Positions 8,657 to 17,781 of a stretch of DNA of 64,000 nucleotides are shown piece by piece. The notes under the pieces are model-generated. The model did no database searches, was not told the origin of the DNA, and was given only the letters and a program-made list of their open reading frames with translations. Both the position numbers and the translations under genes were made by a program. This DNA is from Syntrophorhabdaceae bacterium (lineage in GTDB: Bacteria > Desulfobacterota > Syntrophorhabdia > Syntrophorhabdales > Syntrophorhabdaceae), in NCBI GenBank assembly GCA_035541755.1, contig DATKMQ010000093.1, positions 38,884 through 102,883 of the forward strand. The letters run 5' to 3'. Each line of letters starts with the position of its first letter. Position 1 is the stretch's first letter.

Positions 8657-11029
8657 TTATTTTCCTTTTTTAGCACCTTTTGCTGCTTTGTCTTTCTCTT
8701 CCTTTTCCTTTAAGGCCTGGACTATCATATGCGGCCTGACCGGGCATTCTTTCATCTGAATGCCGAGGGCATGGAATATGGCGTTGCCGATTGCCGCAGC
8801 CGTCGGGTTCGTGAGGCCTTCACCCGCTTCTTTTGCTCCGTACGGTCCCTCGGGCTCGTACGTATCAATCTCAGCGATGGGCGTCTCAGGCATCTCGGTT
8901 GCCCTGATCATCTTATAGTCAACCAGGTTCGGGTTCATAAGTTTGCCGTCTTCATAAGGCATATACTCGAGGTATCCATATCCTGCTGCCATGGAGAATG
9001 CACCTTCGAGCTGACCGATAAGACCGAGGTGGTTAATCGGCGTACCGCAGTCGTGAGCGGTAAGGCTGTCAATGAGATCTATATGGCCTGTCTCTTTGTC
9101 GATCTCAACCTCTACCGCCTGCATCATGTAGCTGTAGGCCGGGGAAATCATACCTTTTCTGTGAGGAGTATAGAAACCTCTGCCGATAATTCTCTGGCCA
9201 TCTTTGCCGCGGGTCGCTATTTTACACAGCTCTTCCCATGGCATACCTCTTTCCGGACGCGCCACGATATGTACCCAGCGGTCCTTGATGTCGAGGTCGT
9301 AGACGATATTGAGTCCCATCTTCGCGTAGGCAAATTCAAGGATCTGCCTCTTTGCGTCTTCGCAGGCCCTCTTAGTGGCATTACCGGTCATCAGGGTCTG
9401 GCGGGAGCCCCAGGCGCCCAGGTCTGCAGGGCAGTGATCCGTATCGCCGGAGTGTACCGTGATATCCTCGACTTTTACTCCGAGGGTCTCAGCCGCAATG
9501 ATTGCCATGGTCGTGTTGGAACCCTGTCCGATTTCAGTAGCTCCTATGTGGAGAATGACGGTTCCGTCCTGATTGATGGTGACGACCGCCGAAGAGAATG
9601 AGTAGGGGGTATCGAACCAGTTAAAGATACCGCCGGACATAAAGCCCGCCGCCGAGTATCCGATGGCCCTGTTTGCAGGCAGTTTGCCCTTGGCTTTGAT
9701 CCATTCTTTGGTCTTGGTAAGCGCTTCATCAAGACCGCAACTTGCGATGTAGGCTTGGCCGGGAACTTCGTAGCCCGCATAGTGGCCATTCTTGCGTCTC
9801 ATCTCGATAGGATCAAGACCCAGGTCGGTGGCCATCCATTCGAGCTGCTGCTCGGAGCACCACATCGCCTGAGGAGCGCCAAAACCTCGCATGGAGGTAG
9901 ATGGCAGGGTGTTGGTGTAGACGCGGTAACCGTCATATCGGTATGCCGGCCATACGTAAGGGAAAGAGTGGAAGAAGCCGGTCAGATAAAGAGCTGTTGC
10001 TCCCATGCCGGTATACGCGCCGCCGTTACTCACGACCCTCGCTTCACGGGCACAGAAGGTGCCGTCTTTCTTTATACCTGTTCTGACCCAATAGTGCATG
10101 GGGGTACGGCGTTTCGTGGCAATAAAGTCTTCTTCTCTTGTATAGACTATTTTCACAGGCCTGAACAGCTTCATCGTAAGGATCGCGGTACAGAAAATCG
10201 CACCATCAAGCTCGAACTTTCCGCCGAAGCCGCCGCCCACGTATTTGGCGATGACGCGGATATCGCCCTCTCTGATACCGAGGACGCCTGCCATGAGTGC
10301 CTGCATATAATAAGCCGACTGGTTTGAATGATAAATGGTAAGTTTGCCTTCAGGGGTGTAGCTCGATACGGCCGCGCGGGTTTCCATGCACATGTGGGCC
10401 TGGCCACCACAGAAGAAGTTATCCTCTCTAATGTAGTCCGCTTCCTCAAAACCGCTTTCGACATCGCCCCATTCGATATGACGCGTCACGTTGATATTTC
10501 TTTCCACGCCCTCATGGATCGTGGGAGCATCTTTTTTCATCGCTTCCATGGGCTCAAAAACGCCGGGGAGCACCTCGTAGTCAACCTCGATAAGATCGAG
10601 TGCCGCCTCCGCGATCTCCTCTGTAGCGGCCGCAACTGCGGCAACAGGCTCGCCGATATAGCGTACCTTTTCCACCGGCAGTATCTGCTCATCGCAGAGT
10701 TCCTGATAACGCCGCCAGATACCCTGTTTGATACCGAGCGTGTCTTTGCCCGTTACAACAGCCTTGACGCCGTGGAGCGCTAAAGCTTTGCTTGCATCTA
10801 TGTTCTTTATTCTTGCATGGGCATGCGGGCTGCGCAGGATTTTACCGTAGAGCATACCGGGTAGCTTCGTGTCAAAGCTGTAGGTCGCCCGGCCTGTAAC
10901 CTTCGCAACGCCGTCTATATTGTGAACGTGTGTATTGAGGACAGTCAGCTTTTCTTTGGCGAGACCAAAGGTGGTCATCTCCTGTCCTTTTTTGGCTGTG
11001 GCCTCTTGTGCTTTCTTTGTCGTTGTCAT
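8657..11029 (-). CDS. Molybdenum hydroxylase large subunit (xanthine dehydrogenase / 4-hydroxybenzoyl-CoA reductase type)
   Basis: Molybdopterin-binding catalytic subunit, 790 residues. The N-terminal domain begins after about 35 extra residues at [13 protein letters not shown]. Molybdenum-pocket motifs follow: GGGFGGKF near 270, SMRGFGAPQ near 380, [11 protein letters not shown] near 505, and GAKEAGEGL near 731-739, where Glu 737 aligns with the catalytic glutamate of xanthine dehydrogenase. It overlaps the 2Fe-2S subunit gene by four bases. Such enzymes hydroxylate, or reductively dehydroxylate, aromatic or N-heterocyclic rings. The medium subunit lacks the extra 4Fe-4S insertion of true 4-hydroxybenzoyl-CoA reductase, so the substrate is left open. 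The lysine-rich C-terminal tail is unusual. Confidence 0.93.
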   Translation of the reverse strand: MTTTKKAQEATAKKGQEMTTFGLAKEKLTVLNTHVHNIDGVAKVTGRATYSFDTKLPGMLYGKILRSPHAHARIKNIDASKALALHGVKAVVTGKDTLGIKQGIWRRYQELCDEQILPVEKVRYIGEPVAAVAAATEEIAEAALDLIEVDYEVLPGVFEPMEAMKKDAPTIHEGVERNINVTRHIEWGDVESGFEEADYIREDNFFCGGQAHMCMETRAAVSSYTPEGKLTIYHSNQSAYYMQALMAGVLGIREGDIRVIAKYVGGGFGGKFELDGAIFCTAILTMKLFRPVKIVYTREEDFIATKRRTPMHYWVRTGIKKDGTFCAREARVVSNGGAYTGMGATALYLTGFFHSFPYVWPAYRYDGYRVYTNTLPSTSMRGFGAPQAMWCSEQQLEWMATDLGLDPIEMRRKNGHYAGYEVPGQAYIASCGLDEALTKTKEWIKAKGKLPANRAIGYSAAGFMSGGIFNWFDTPYSFSSAVVTINQDGTVILHIGATEIGQGSNTTMAIIAAETLGVKVEDITVHSGDTDHCPADLGAWGSRQTLMTGNATKRACEDAKRQILEFAYAKMGLNIVYDLDIKDRWVHIVARPERGMPWEELCKIATRGKDGQRIIGRGFYTPHRKGMISPAYSYMMQAVEVEIDKETGHIDLIDSLTAHDCGTPINHLGLIGQLEGAFSMAAGYGYLEYMPYEDGKLMNPNLVDYKMIRATEMPETPIAEIDTYEPEGPYGAKEAGEGLTNPTAAAIGNAIFHALGIQMKECPVRPHMIVQALKEKEEKDKAAKGAKKGK

Positions 11030-11511
11030 ACTGACCCCTCCTTATATTCACCTCTTGCCACTGCTTCGACAGCCCGTACGATACTGTTGTATCCTGTGCA
11101 ACGGCATATATTTCCTTCGATACTCTCTTTTATCTGATCCTTTGTCGGCTTTTTGTTTTCCTTGAGAAGTCCTGATGTCGCCATCAGCATACCCGATGTG
11201 CAGAAGCCGCACTGATAAGAACCGTTATCCAGAAATGCCTTTTGGATCGGGGCAAGCTTACCGTTTACTTCGAGCCCTTCGGAGGTGGTGATCTTCATTC
11301 CATCGCACTGTACGGCAAGGACGGAACATGATTTGACCGCCATATCGTTTACAAGCACCGTGCAGGCGCCGCAAGAAACCGTTTCACAACCCCTCTTTGT
11401 TCCAGTGAGGCCAACATGGTCCCTTATTGCCTCAACGAGAAGGGTTTTGGGGTTTACATATATTTCATACGCTTGTTCGTTAACTATCAATGTTATAAGT
11501 CTCTTTTCCAT
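11026..11511 (-). CDS. Molybdenum hydroxylase 2Fe-2S subunit
   Basis: Small electron-transfer subunit of 161 residues with two [2Fe-2S] domains. The plant-ferredoxin-type cluster is bound by Cys in [15 protein letters not shown] plus a Cys about 12 residues later. The second, helical domain carries [10 protein letters not shown] and CRCTGY. This is the standard CoxS/XdhC-like arrangement. The gene lies between the FAD subunit and the molybdenum subunit and overlaps the latter by ATGA, so all three are co-translated. It carries electrons between the molybdenum cofactor and FAD. Confidence 0.95.
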   Translation of the reverse strand: MEKRLITLIVNEQAYEIYVNPKTLLVEAIRDHVGLTGTKRGCETVSCGACTVLVNDMAVKSCSVLAVQCDGMKITTSEGLEVNGKLAPIQKAFLDNGSYQCGFCTSGMLMATSGLLKENKKPTKDQIKESIEGNICRCTGYNSIVRAVEAVARGEYKEGSV

Positions 11512-11531
11512 TTCTCAAACCTCCTTCACCC

Positions 11532-12401
11532 TTATTTGGAAGCCTGTTCCCAGGCTTTTTTTGCCATGCGCTTCGTGAGAACTTTGACGAGGTGGCGTCT
11601 ATATTCTTCAGATGCATGAATATCGGACACCGGATCCGCATCGGCAGCCGCGGCTTCTCCGGCCTGGGCAAACAGTGCGTCACTCAACTTCTTGCCTACG
11701 AGCACCTTCTCCGCGCTTTTGGCCCTGATCGGTGTGACGCCGGCATTACCGAGGACAACCCTCGCATCTTTGCAGGCGCCGCTCGCATCGGCAACCACGG
11801 ACACAGCCACGCCAACAACTCCCATATCGTTTCGCAGGAGGTTGAATTTCGTATATGCCACACCGCTTTTGGCGGGCATAGGGGGAACCTGGATTTCAAC
11901 GATCATCTCGTCATGTTCCATAACCGTTTCGAAAATGTCGGTGTAGAAATCTTCGAGCGGGACAAGCCTTTCACCCTTTGCCGAAGCAATTTTGACCTGT
12001 GCATTAAGCGTGGTGAGGACCGGAGCAGGATCTCCTGCCGCATCACCGTGGGCAAGGTTGCCGCCGATCGTGCCCCAGTTACGGGTCTGTGTGGAAGCGA
12101 GTCTGTCTTCCATCTCTACAAGAACAGGATAATGCTTTTTGATCACATCCGATTTCTCGATCATCCTGTGCGTCGTGGTGGCGCCCATCTTGAGGCCTTC
12201 TTTCGCGTCATACTTGATGTAGCTCAACTCATTGAGCCCTTTGATGTCGATCAAGTAGTCCGTGACTAATAGCCCTTGCCGCATCGGAATCAGCAATGAC
12301 TGACCGCCGCAGACGATCTTGCATTCATCTACATGGTCCGCGAGCATGGCCAGGGCTTCTTTGACGGAGCCGGGTTTTAGGTACGTAAAATCGTGTATCA
12401 T
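11532..12401 (-). CDS. Molybdenum hydroxylase FAD subunit
   Basis: FAD-binding medium subunit (CoxM type), 289 residues. The dinucleotide-binding motifs GGQSLLIPMR (about 32-41) and TIGGNLAHGDAAGDPAP (about 111-127) are intact, followed by the CO dehydrogenase flavoprotein C-terminal domain. There is no 4Fe-4S insertion, unlike HcrB of 4-hydroxybenzoyl-CoA reductase. It precedes the 2Fe-2S subunit by 20 bases. It passes electrons to or from an unknown partner. Confidence 0.95.
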   Translation of the reverse strand: MIHDFTYLKPGSVKEALAMLADHVDECKIVCGGQSLLIPMRQGLLVTDYLIDIKGLNELSYIKYDAKEGLKMGATTTHRMIEKSDVIKKHYPVLVEMEDRLASTQTRNWGTIGGNLAHGDAAGDPAPVLTTLNAQVKIASAKGERLVPLEDFYTDIFETVMEHDEMIVEIQVPPMPAKSGVAYTKFNLLRNDMGVVGVAVSVVADASGACKDARVVLGNAGVTPIRAKSAEKVLVGKKLSDALFAQAGEAAAADADPVSDIHASEEYRRHLVKVLTKRMAKKAWEQASK

Positions 12402-12482
12402 GCGTCTCTCCTTTCGTTAAATTTTCCGAATTCCTTATCTAGTAACTTATAGCATCATACGATACAATTGCCAGGACTCAAA

Positions 12483-12755
12483 CTACCGCACACCGAATTT
12501 CTCGAATTCCTCCGTTTCTATCATATCTTCCACATCGGTAATCACGTTGCGACTGGACAGAACCTCGGAAGGAACATCGACGGTGAAATTTCGAACGCCA
12601 TAAACCGTTTTTTCTTTGCCAGCTTTACCGCCCTCGCCTACCAGACATCCGCGATACTCCTTTTTGAAACACAAATAGTAGTGACTTCCCCTGTATACGG
12701 CGCAGTCTCTGCAGATCCGGTTTGAAAAAGGACACGTCATTGCTACTTTTGCCAT
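12483..12755 (-). CDS. Small cysteine-rich protein heading the molybdenum hydroxylase operon
   Basis: A 90-residue protein with clustered N-terminal cysteines (residues about 8, 15, 18, 29 and 36, in the segments TCPFSNRICRDCAVYRG and YYLCFKKEYRGC). They could bind a metal or an iron-sulfur cluster. An AGAGGTGA ribosome site precedes the ATG at 12755. It is 81 bases upstream of the FAD subunit on the same strand and is probably the first gene of the transcript. I recognise no named family; it may be an electron carrier or accessory protein. Confidence 0.7.
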   Translation of the reverse strand: MAKVAMTCPFSNRICRDCAVYRGSHYYLCFKKEYRGCLVGEGGKAGKEKTVYGVRNFTVDVPSEVLSSRNVITDVEDMIETEEFEKFGVR

Positions 12756-12935
12756 GTACCATCACCTCTCATAACGCATTTTTCACGACAAAAATCAAGG
12801 ACATTTTCCATGCTGCCTCATCTCTTTGCCGTGGGAGTTATTTGCCAGAGCTACCTTTTTCCGCTGTCCTGAAACACCTCTGAAGTTTCAATGGCTTATG
12901 TTCATTATTACGAATCATGCAACCCTTGCTTCCTT

Positions 12936-12964
12936 TTTATACTATAGTTTATATTCCTTATCAA
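12936..12964 (-). promoter_or_regulatory. Sigma-70 promoter for the molybdenum hydroxylase operon
   Basis: On the minus strand TTGATA (12959-12964) is followed after exactly 17 bases by TATAAA (12936-12941). Both boxes are one base from consensus. The predicted start near 12928 gives a long leader of about 170 bases before the small cysteine-rich gene. Confidence 0.6.
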
Positions 12965-13040
12965 GTTTTTTTTGAAGCATACCGCCTTTTATTGTTCAGT
13001 ATAGAGAACATTATATTCTCCGGTTGGACTCTGGATCATG

Positions 13041-13076
13041 ACGCATGTGCCGGGAATTTTTTCCCGGCACATGCGT
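13041..13076. terminator. Perfect 16-bp hairpin after the FAD oxidase operon
   Basis: ACGCATGTGCCGGGAA (13041-13056), loop TTTT, and the exact complement (13061-13076) form a 16-base-pair stem starting 19 bases after the stop of the 537-residue oxidase. No T-run follows on the minus strand, so it may end transcription by another route or protect the mRNA 3' end. It separates the oxidase operon from the molybdenum hydroxylase operon. Confidence 0.6.
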
Positions 13077-13094
13077 GAACTCGTGCAGATTATC

Positions 13095-14708
13095 TTACTT
13101 CCACTCAGGCATAGGGAGTTTCTTGGGGGCCTTCCAATCCTTCATGGATTTCATCCAGGGTGCTCGATCCACGAACTCGTCATGGGCAAGCGGAACCGGC
13201 GGATGGCAAACCCACAGCGGGTCAAATTCATCTTTCACCTTGAGAAGCCATTCGTGGTAGTTCGGTCCGTATTTGGGGCCCGTGAGGTAGAGGGGTTGAT
13301 GCGGGCCAAGAAGCGATGTATAGAACCGCTCTTTGATGTTCATCTTGGAGGTTTCAACATAGAACTGGTCTACGCCCGTTGTATCCTCATCCTGATCCCA
13401 GTACACGAGGAATTCCGAATATCCCTGATGGCCGAGCTCAAAGCTCTGGAACCAGCCCGGATCACCGTAATCGGGCATGAGAGGAGGCGTATAATTTCTT
13501 TTGGTCTTGGCATAGGATTCGCCATGTACCGTGGCCTGTGAGAGCGATTCGATGATGTAATCAACGGAGACATAAGAACCGCACATGAGCCACATACCCG
13601 CGGAGTCAGCATTCTTGATCCACGACTCGTCGAGCGGTCTTGTTGCCCTGGGTTTGGCGCCCAATTCTGCCATAATGTCGTTTAACACATTTTCATCGTA
13701 CTGCATCTGTTCTTCCGAGGTATAACCGATAAGGAGCACGCGCACGATAAAGAAGTTCTTGATCGTGTTCTCGTCTTCTTTGCCCCAGAGTTCCCAGAAC
13801 TCTTCTTTGGACTCCGCCTTATTGATCGCCCTCCAGAAAAGGGGCACCTTTGTGATGGCGCCCGCTACCTCGGCCTTTCCGACCTCAAACATGGCCTTTA
13901 CCTGGGCCGCTTTACTCGGCACCTGGTAGTTGATCCATTTGACCCGGTTCGTGGGGAGTTGCAGTCCCGTGTTCGGTGAAATGCCGGTGGGTACGAGCGG
14001 CTCGGGCTGGAAGGGAAGGGTCTTGATTGCCATTTTCGTTACAATTCCGAGGCAGCCACGCAGTCCCGTAAACCCGCGAAGAAGTCCTCTCAGGTCAGGA
14101 CCGGGACCGTCTCCCCAGAAGGGATCGCTGCCGTCGGCCAAAGAACCCATCTTCACGAGTTCTCCGTCAGGCAAAACAAGCTCGGTGCCGAGGATACGTC
14201 TGTGGGGCAGACCGATTCTGTGGCTCAACGGTGACCACCCATCGCCGATCAGGTTTGCGATCGCCGATGCCTGCGCCCCGCCGCCGCCGATGACTACGTA
14301 GGCGCCTTTGTTGAGTGCTTCCTGCTGGATCGGGGAATAAATAACGCCGGGGCCGACGACGATGTAGAAGTGTTTTTCGTCGATCTCGAAGTCATTCATC
14401 CGCTTCATGTCGATGAGCAATTCGTTCTCCACATGGCAATGGGAACGGGGTCCGTAAAAGCCGGTTGCATAGGGCACGTACGGAACTTTATACCGGTTGC
14501 ATATCTTTACGATCTTTTGCACGTCCTCGGTCGTCCTGGGCAGTATCACTGCGCCCGGGATTTTGGTCATGACCTTCTCATATCCGAGACCGCTTTCATA
14601 CCCGCCCGGTCCGGACCTGTATCCTTCGCAGACAGCAGGATCATCGGAGAGATACCTGGCGCCAACGACCGATTCTAATGCGTTGTATGCTGCTTTCTGT
14701 ATACTCAT
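13095..14708 (-). CDS. FAD-linked oxidase (GlcD / p-cresol methylhydroxylase superfamily), 537 residues
   Basis: Flavoprotein of the VAO/PCMH superfamily. The N-terminal FAD-binding domain shows PGAVILPRTTEDVQKIVKICN near residues 49-69, then VGPGVIYSPIQQEAL and the GGGGAQASAIANLIGDG loop that grips the FAD pyrophosphate. The C-terminal half matches the FAD-oxidase C-terminal domain in layout. It follows the CCG iron-sulfur gene by 11 bases and is the last gene of a three-gene operon with a second, shorter FAD oxidase. Such trios oxidise hydroxy acids (glycolate, lactate) or other alcohols and feed electrons through the iron-sulfur protein. The substrate is unknown; p-cresol-like phenols are possible but unproven. 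Confidence 0.88.
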   Translation of the reverse strand: MSIQKAAYNALESVVGARYLSDDPAVCEGYRSGPGGYESGLGYEKVMTKIPGAVILPRTTEDVQKIVKICNRYKVPYVPYATGFYGPRSHCHVENELLIDMKRMNDFEIDEKHFYIVVGPGVIYSPIQQEALNKGAYVVIGGGGAQASAIANLIGDGWSPLSHRIGLPHRRILGTELVLPDGELVKMGSLADGSDPFWGDGPGPDLRGLLRGFTGLRGCLGIVTKMAIKTLPFQPEPLVPTGISPNTGLQLPTNRVKWINYQVPSKAAQVKAMFEVGKAEVAGAITKVPLFWRAINKAESKEEFWELWGKEDENTIKNFFIVRVLLIGYTSEEQMQYDENVLNDIMAELGAKPRATRPLDESWIKNADSAGMWLMCGSYVSVDYIIESLSQATVHGESYAKTKRNYTPPLMPDYGDPGWFQSFELGHQGYSEFLVYWDQDEDTTGVDQFYVETSKMNIKERFYTSLLGPHQPLYLTGPKYGPNYHEWLLKVKDEFDPLWVCHPPVPLAHDEFVDRAPWMKSMKDWKAPKKLPMPEWK

Positions 14709-14719
14709 ATCATGCCTCC

Positions 14720-16039
14720 TTATTTATCCACTGAAGCAAGGATAAGCTCTGCTATATCCATTACTTTTACATTCTCGGCGTTCTCTTTTGCCGCCTGGCT
14801 GAAATTGCTCTTGCACCAGGGGCATGCGGACACGAGAACCTCAGCGCTCACTTCCTTGACCTCTTCCATTCGGTGCTCGGCAGAAAACTTCGCCAGTTCC
14901 GGAAAGGCCTCTTTTGTTCCTCTTCCGGCGCCGCAGCAGAAAGCGTTCTCTCTGGTCCTCGGCATCTCGACAAACTTGGCGCCCGGGATGGCGTTGAATA
15001 TATTTCTCGCCTCCAGATACAGGCCGGATTTGCCGCGCCTTCTCTTGAGTGTAGGGCTCACGCAGCCCATCCAGCCCCGCTCGCCTTTCCATGGCGTCCA
15101 GGGGTCGCAGAGCCTGCTCACGCCGCATGAATCATGATACGTGAAGCGGAAATCCACGGGTTTTTTCAACTTCAGGCTACCCTGTTTTATCGCCTCATCG
15201 GCGAACTCGATGAGATGGATCACTTTGAAGGGAAGATCATCCGTGGCAATCTCAAGCAGCTTCGGGTAATCGACCTTGAGCATGCGGTAGCACTCTGCGC
15301 AGCTCGTAATGACCGTTTTCGCCCCGGTCTTCTTGATCGCTTCAATGTTGCGTTTGGCAAGCGTTCTTGCTTCATCTATCATGCCCACGGAATAGATCGT
15401 GTTACCACAGCACCATTCGTCCTTCATAAGCTGGAAGCGCGCGCCCGATGCGTTGAGTATCTTGGCCGTGGCACGGGCTATGTCGGGATTCACGTAGGAA
15501 GCCGAGCAACCGGGAAAGTAGAGCAGATCAGCCTTGTCGGTAACCTTGATGTCTTTGGTAAGCCATTTGTGCCTGTTTTCGTGGGCTGATCCGAACTGGT
15601 TGTGCTTGGTGGCAATATTCTTGGCCACTTTCTTGTGCACGGGCATGGGACCCGCTCCATCCTTTACCGCCTTCACCCTCAGCGCCTCGAGGGTAAGCCC
15701 AATTTCCAGGTCAAGGTTGCGCTTGCATCCCACATCGCAGGCGCCGCAGAGCGGATCGGCGTAGATGATCTCGAGGAGCTTATCGGTCCACTCAAGCTTT
15801 TCTTCATTGATGGCGAGGCCAATTCTCATTTTTCCAAAGGCGCCATACGAATCAAAATCGTTCCAGGTATTGCTCGGGCATCTCGTTGAAAATTTGACGC
15901 CGGGCATATAGGTGTGTTCTACCCAGTAGCACCCCTTGCATTTAATACAGTGGTCCATATCGTAAACAAAATTGTCCAATTTTGTCACGTCCAGGCTTAC
16001 TTTCTTTTTTGGTGTATCATAGCGATCTTTTTTCTGCAT
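14720..16039 (-). CDS. CCG-domain iron-sulfur oxidoreductase (GlcF / HdrD-like)
   Basis: Protein of 439 residues. The N-terminal ferredoxin-like part has CIKCKGCYWV with a later Cys, and CGACDVGCKRN, enough for two [4Fe-4S] clusters. The C-terminal part has two cysteine-rich CCG modules: one with FPGC, then EWCCGNT and a C-A-E-C, and a second with HDSCGVSRLC, NAFCCGAGRG and CPWC. CCG modules bind noncubane 4Fe-4S clusters in heterodisulfide reductase. It lies between two FAD-oxidase genes with 10-11 base gaps, so it most likely takes electrons from both flavoproteins. No membrane anchor is seen. Confidence 0.9.
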   Translation of the reverse strand: MQKKDRYDTPKKKVSLDVTKLDNFVYDMDHCIKCKGCYWVEHTYMPGVKFSTRCPSNTWNDFDSYGAFGKMRIGLAINEEKLEWTDKLLEIIYADPLCGACDVGCKRNLDLEIGLTLEALRVKAVKDGAGPMPVHKKVAKNIATKHNQFGSAHENRHKWLTKDIKVTDKADLLYFPGCSASYVNPDIARATAKILNASGARFQLMKDEWCCGNTIYSVGMIDEARTLAKRNIEAIKKTGAKTVITSCAECYRMLKVDYPKLLEIATDDLPFKVIHLIEFADEAIKQGSLKLKKPVDFRFTYHDSCGVSRLCDPWTPWKGERGWMGCVSPTLKRRRGKSGLYLEARNIFNAIPGAKFVEMPRTRENAFCCGAGRGTKEAFPELAKFSAEHRMEEVKEVSAEVLVSACPWCKSNFSQAAKENAENVKVMDIAELILASVDK

Positions 16040-16049
16040 CGTATCCTCC

Positions 16050-17507
16050 TTAGAAACACAGATTGCCGGGGTTCATAATATTCTTGGGGTCAAAGACCTT
16101 CTTTACGCGCTTGAGTGCCATGGTGTAACCGGCGGCTCTATCGAATATTATGGGTGCCAGCTCTCCGTACGGTCTTGTGAAAAATGCACCTTCGTTCATC
16201 ATAGCCAACGCCGCCTCATGGTACATCCCCGCCACCAGGGCTCGCTCCGCTTCGTCTTTGGGATCATAGAAGAAGCTAAACTCAACCTGGCAAGCCCGGT
16301 TGTGTTCTATGGGCTGGATGTGGCTTCCTACATCGCTCATGGGATAGCCGTACTTGGCGGCCACAAACTCCATGATTTCGATGTACATCGGCGCCTGTAC
16401 CGGTTTGGTGATAAAGAAGAGATTCTGGAATCCGCCTTTGAGCCGGTTCTTCCAGTAAGGGGCGTTCGTGGGCCACGGCTTTCTCAGCATGGGCAAAAGT
16501 TTTCTCCCAAGACCGGGGAAACCGGGAAGGTTGTCTCCAAGGGGCAGTTTTGGGAATTCGTTTTTCAACACCTGCTTTAGAAAGTTTTCTTCGTACGCTA
16601 TCTTTTCCTCAGGTCTTCTCAAAAGACCACTTATGACGAGAACGAGTGACCAGGGGGGAAGTTCTGCACGGAGCCGCTCGAAATCCGAGGACATGTCGTC
16701 CGCGGCGAGCAGGGCAAGGTCTACGTTGTTGAGTAAGAGGCATTCCTGGCCTATCCTCCTGGGAAGAATCCTGTAAAGAAAATCGATGGCGTAGGGCAGA
16801 TCGTATACCGGGGCAAAGAATATCTTGTCCGTCCTCGGGGTGTACTCTGCCTTCAAACTTATCCATGTGACAACGCCCATGGTCCCCTGGGCACCCTGCA
16901 CGAATCGGTAGAAGTCAAGCCCCGGTCCGGACGGATTTGCGCCCCTTGACTTGGATTCGGGGAAACCGTTTACGCTCGCTGAGCCGCACCGGAAGACTTC
17001 GCCGGTGGGCCAGACGACCTCCAATGATTGCGTGGGTTCGCCGTAATCATAGACCGTATTTATGGGCACTTCCCTTTCGAGAGAGTCGGTCAGCACGGAG
17101 CGCTCACCATGAGGTAAAAGCGGCATGATAACTCTCATGCCCTTCTTCTCCAGCGCGCTCGTCAGCTGCTTCCAGGTAACCCCTGCTTCAAACCGCACCA
17201 AGCGGTTTTCCGTGTCGATCTCAAGGATCTTGTTCATCCTTTTGAGATCGACCACCACTCCGCCCTGCTTGGGTATGGAGCATCCGTAGAAGTGCGCCCT
17301 TGAACTGACGGGAACAACAGGGATGTTCTCCTGGTTGCACCATGTCACGATCTTTCCCACCTCCTGCGAGGTAGCCGGAAAGACCACGGCGTCAGGCATC
17401 CCGGGAGGAAGAAGACTCTGGTCCCGCGAATATTTCTCGCGATCCCCGATGCTGTCGCTCACGTACTCTTTACCAACAATCTTTGCAAGCTCATTTTTTA
17501 TTTCCAT
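16050..17507 (-). CDS. FAD-linked oxidase (GlcD-like), 485 residues
   Basis: First gene of the oxidase operon. The FAD-binding domain is recognisable by PDAVVFPATSQEVGKIVTWCN (about 38-58), VPVSSRAHFYGCS, FEAGVTWKQLTSAL and the segment after GAQGTMGVVTWISLKAEY. The C-terminus has the family ending KVFDPKNIMNPGNLCF. It is related to the 537-residue oxidase encoded downstream but is clearly distinct, so the two are probably different subunits of one complex with the CCG protein. An AGGAGGTACT site precedes the ATG. Confidence 0.88.
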   Translation of the reverse strand: MEIKNELAKIVGKEYVSDSIGDREKYSRDQSLLPPGMPDAVVFPATSQEVGKIVTWCNQENIPVVPVSSRAHFYGCSIPKQGGVVVDLKRMNKILEIDTENRLVRFEAGVTWKQLTSALEKKGMRVIMPLLPHGERSVLTDSLEREVPINTVYDYGEPTQSLEVVWPTGEVFRCGSASVNGFPESKSRGANPSGPGLDFYRFVQGAQGTMGVVTWISLKAEYTPRTDKIFFAPVYDLPYAIDFLYRILPRRIGQECLLLNNVDLALLAADDMSSDFERLRAELPPWSLVLVISGLLRRPEEKIAYEENFLKQVLKNEFPKLPLGDNLPGFPGLGRKLLPMLRKPWPTNAPYWKNRLKGGFQNLFFITKPVQAPMYIEIMEFVAAKYGYPMSDVGSHIQPIEHNRACQVEFSFFYDPKDEAERALVAGMYHEAALAMMNEGAFFTRPYGELAPIIFDRAAGYTMALKRVKKVFDPKNIMNPGNLCF

Positions 17508-17680
17508 AGTACCTCCTATAAAAGTTCACCTTGCAGGTCAGACGAGAATAATGCCCGCCTCGACATCCATTGCCTGTAATCTGTTTGACCCATTCCTTAT
17601 TTCCTCATGAACGCTGCCGACAAACACACGTATATTTGCATACCACAGGAAGGCACAATAAATCAATATATAAAATATCA

Positions 17681-17738
17681 ATGTATTTACTTTACATGTA
17701 TTTATTTTCTGGTATACAGGCACGTTACCTGATATAAT
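17681..17738 (+). promoter_or_regulatory. MarR-side promoter with tandem ATGTATTTA repeats
   Basis: The 274-base gap between the oxidase operon and the divergent marR-type gene is AT-rich. TATAAT lies at 17733-17738, about 44 bases before the MarR start; the -35 box is poor. Two direct copies of ATGTATTTA (17681-17689 and 17696-17704, 15 bases apart) lie just upstream and could bind the regulator for control of both directions. Confidence 0.35.
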
Positions 17739-17781
17739 AGCTACTTACTGCAATGAAAACGGAATTGGTTGAGGTGAGGCT

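Larger units (their letters stand above)
12756..13094 (-). other. Gene-free stretch holding the molybdenum operon leader and a hairpin
   Basis: No gene is seen in these 339 bases. The left part is a leader of about 170 bases before the small cysteine-rich gene. It can fold by pairing AGGACA with TGTCCT about 60 bases apart (minus strand) around a GC-rich core, and it also has a TGAAAC/GTTTCA hairpin. The middle holds a good promoter (12936-12964) and the right part a 16-base-pair hairpin (13041-13076) after the next operon upstream. I could not match the leader to a known riboswitch. Confidence 0.4.
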
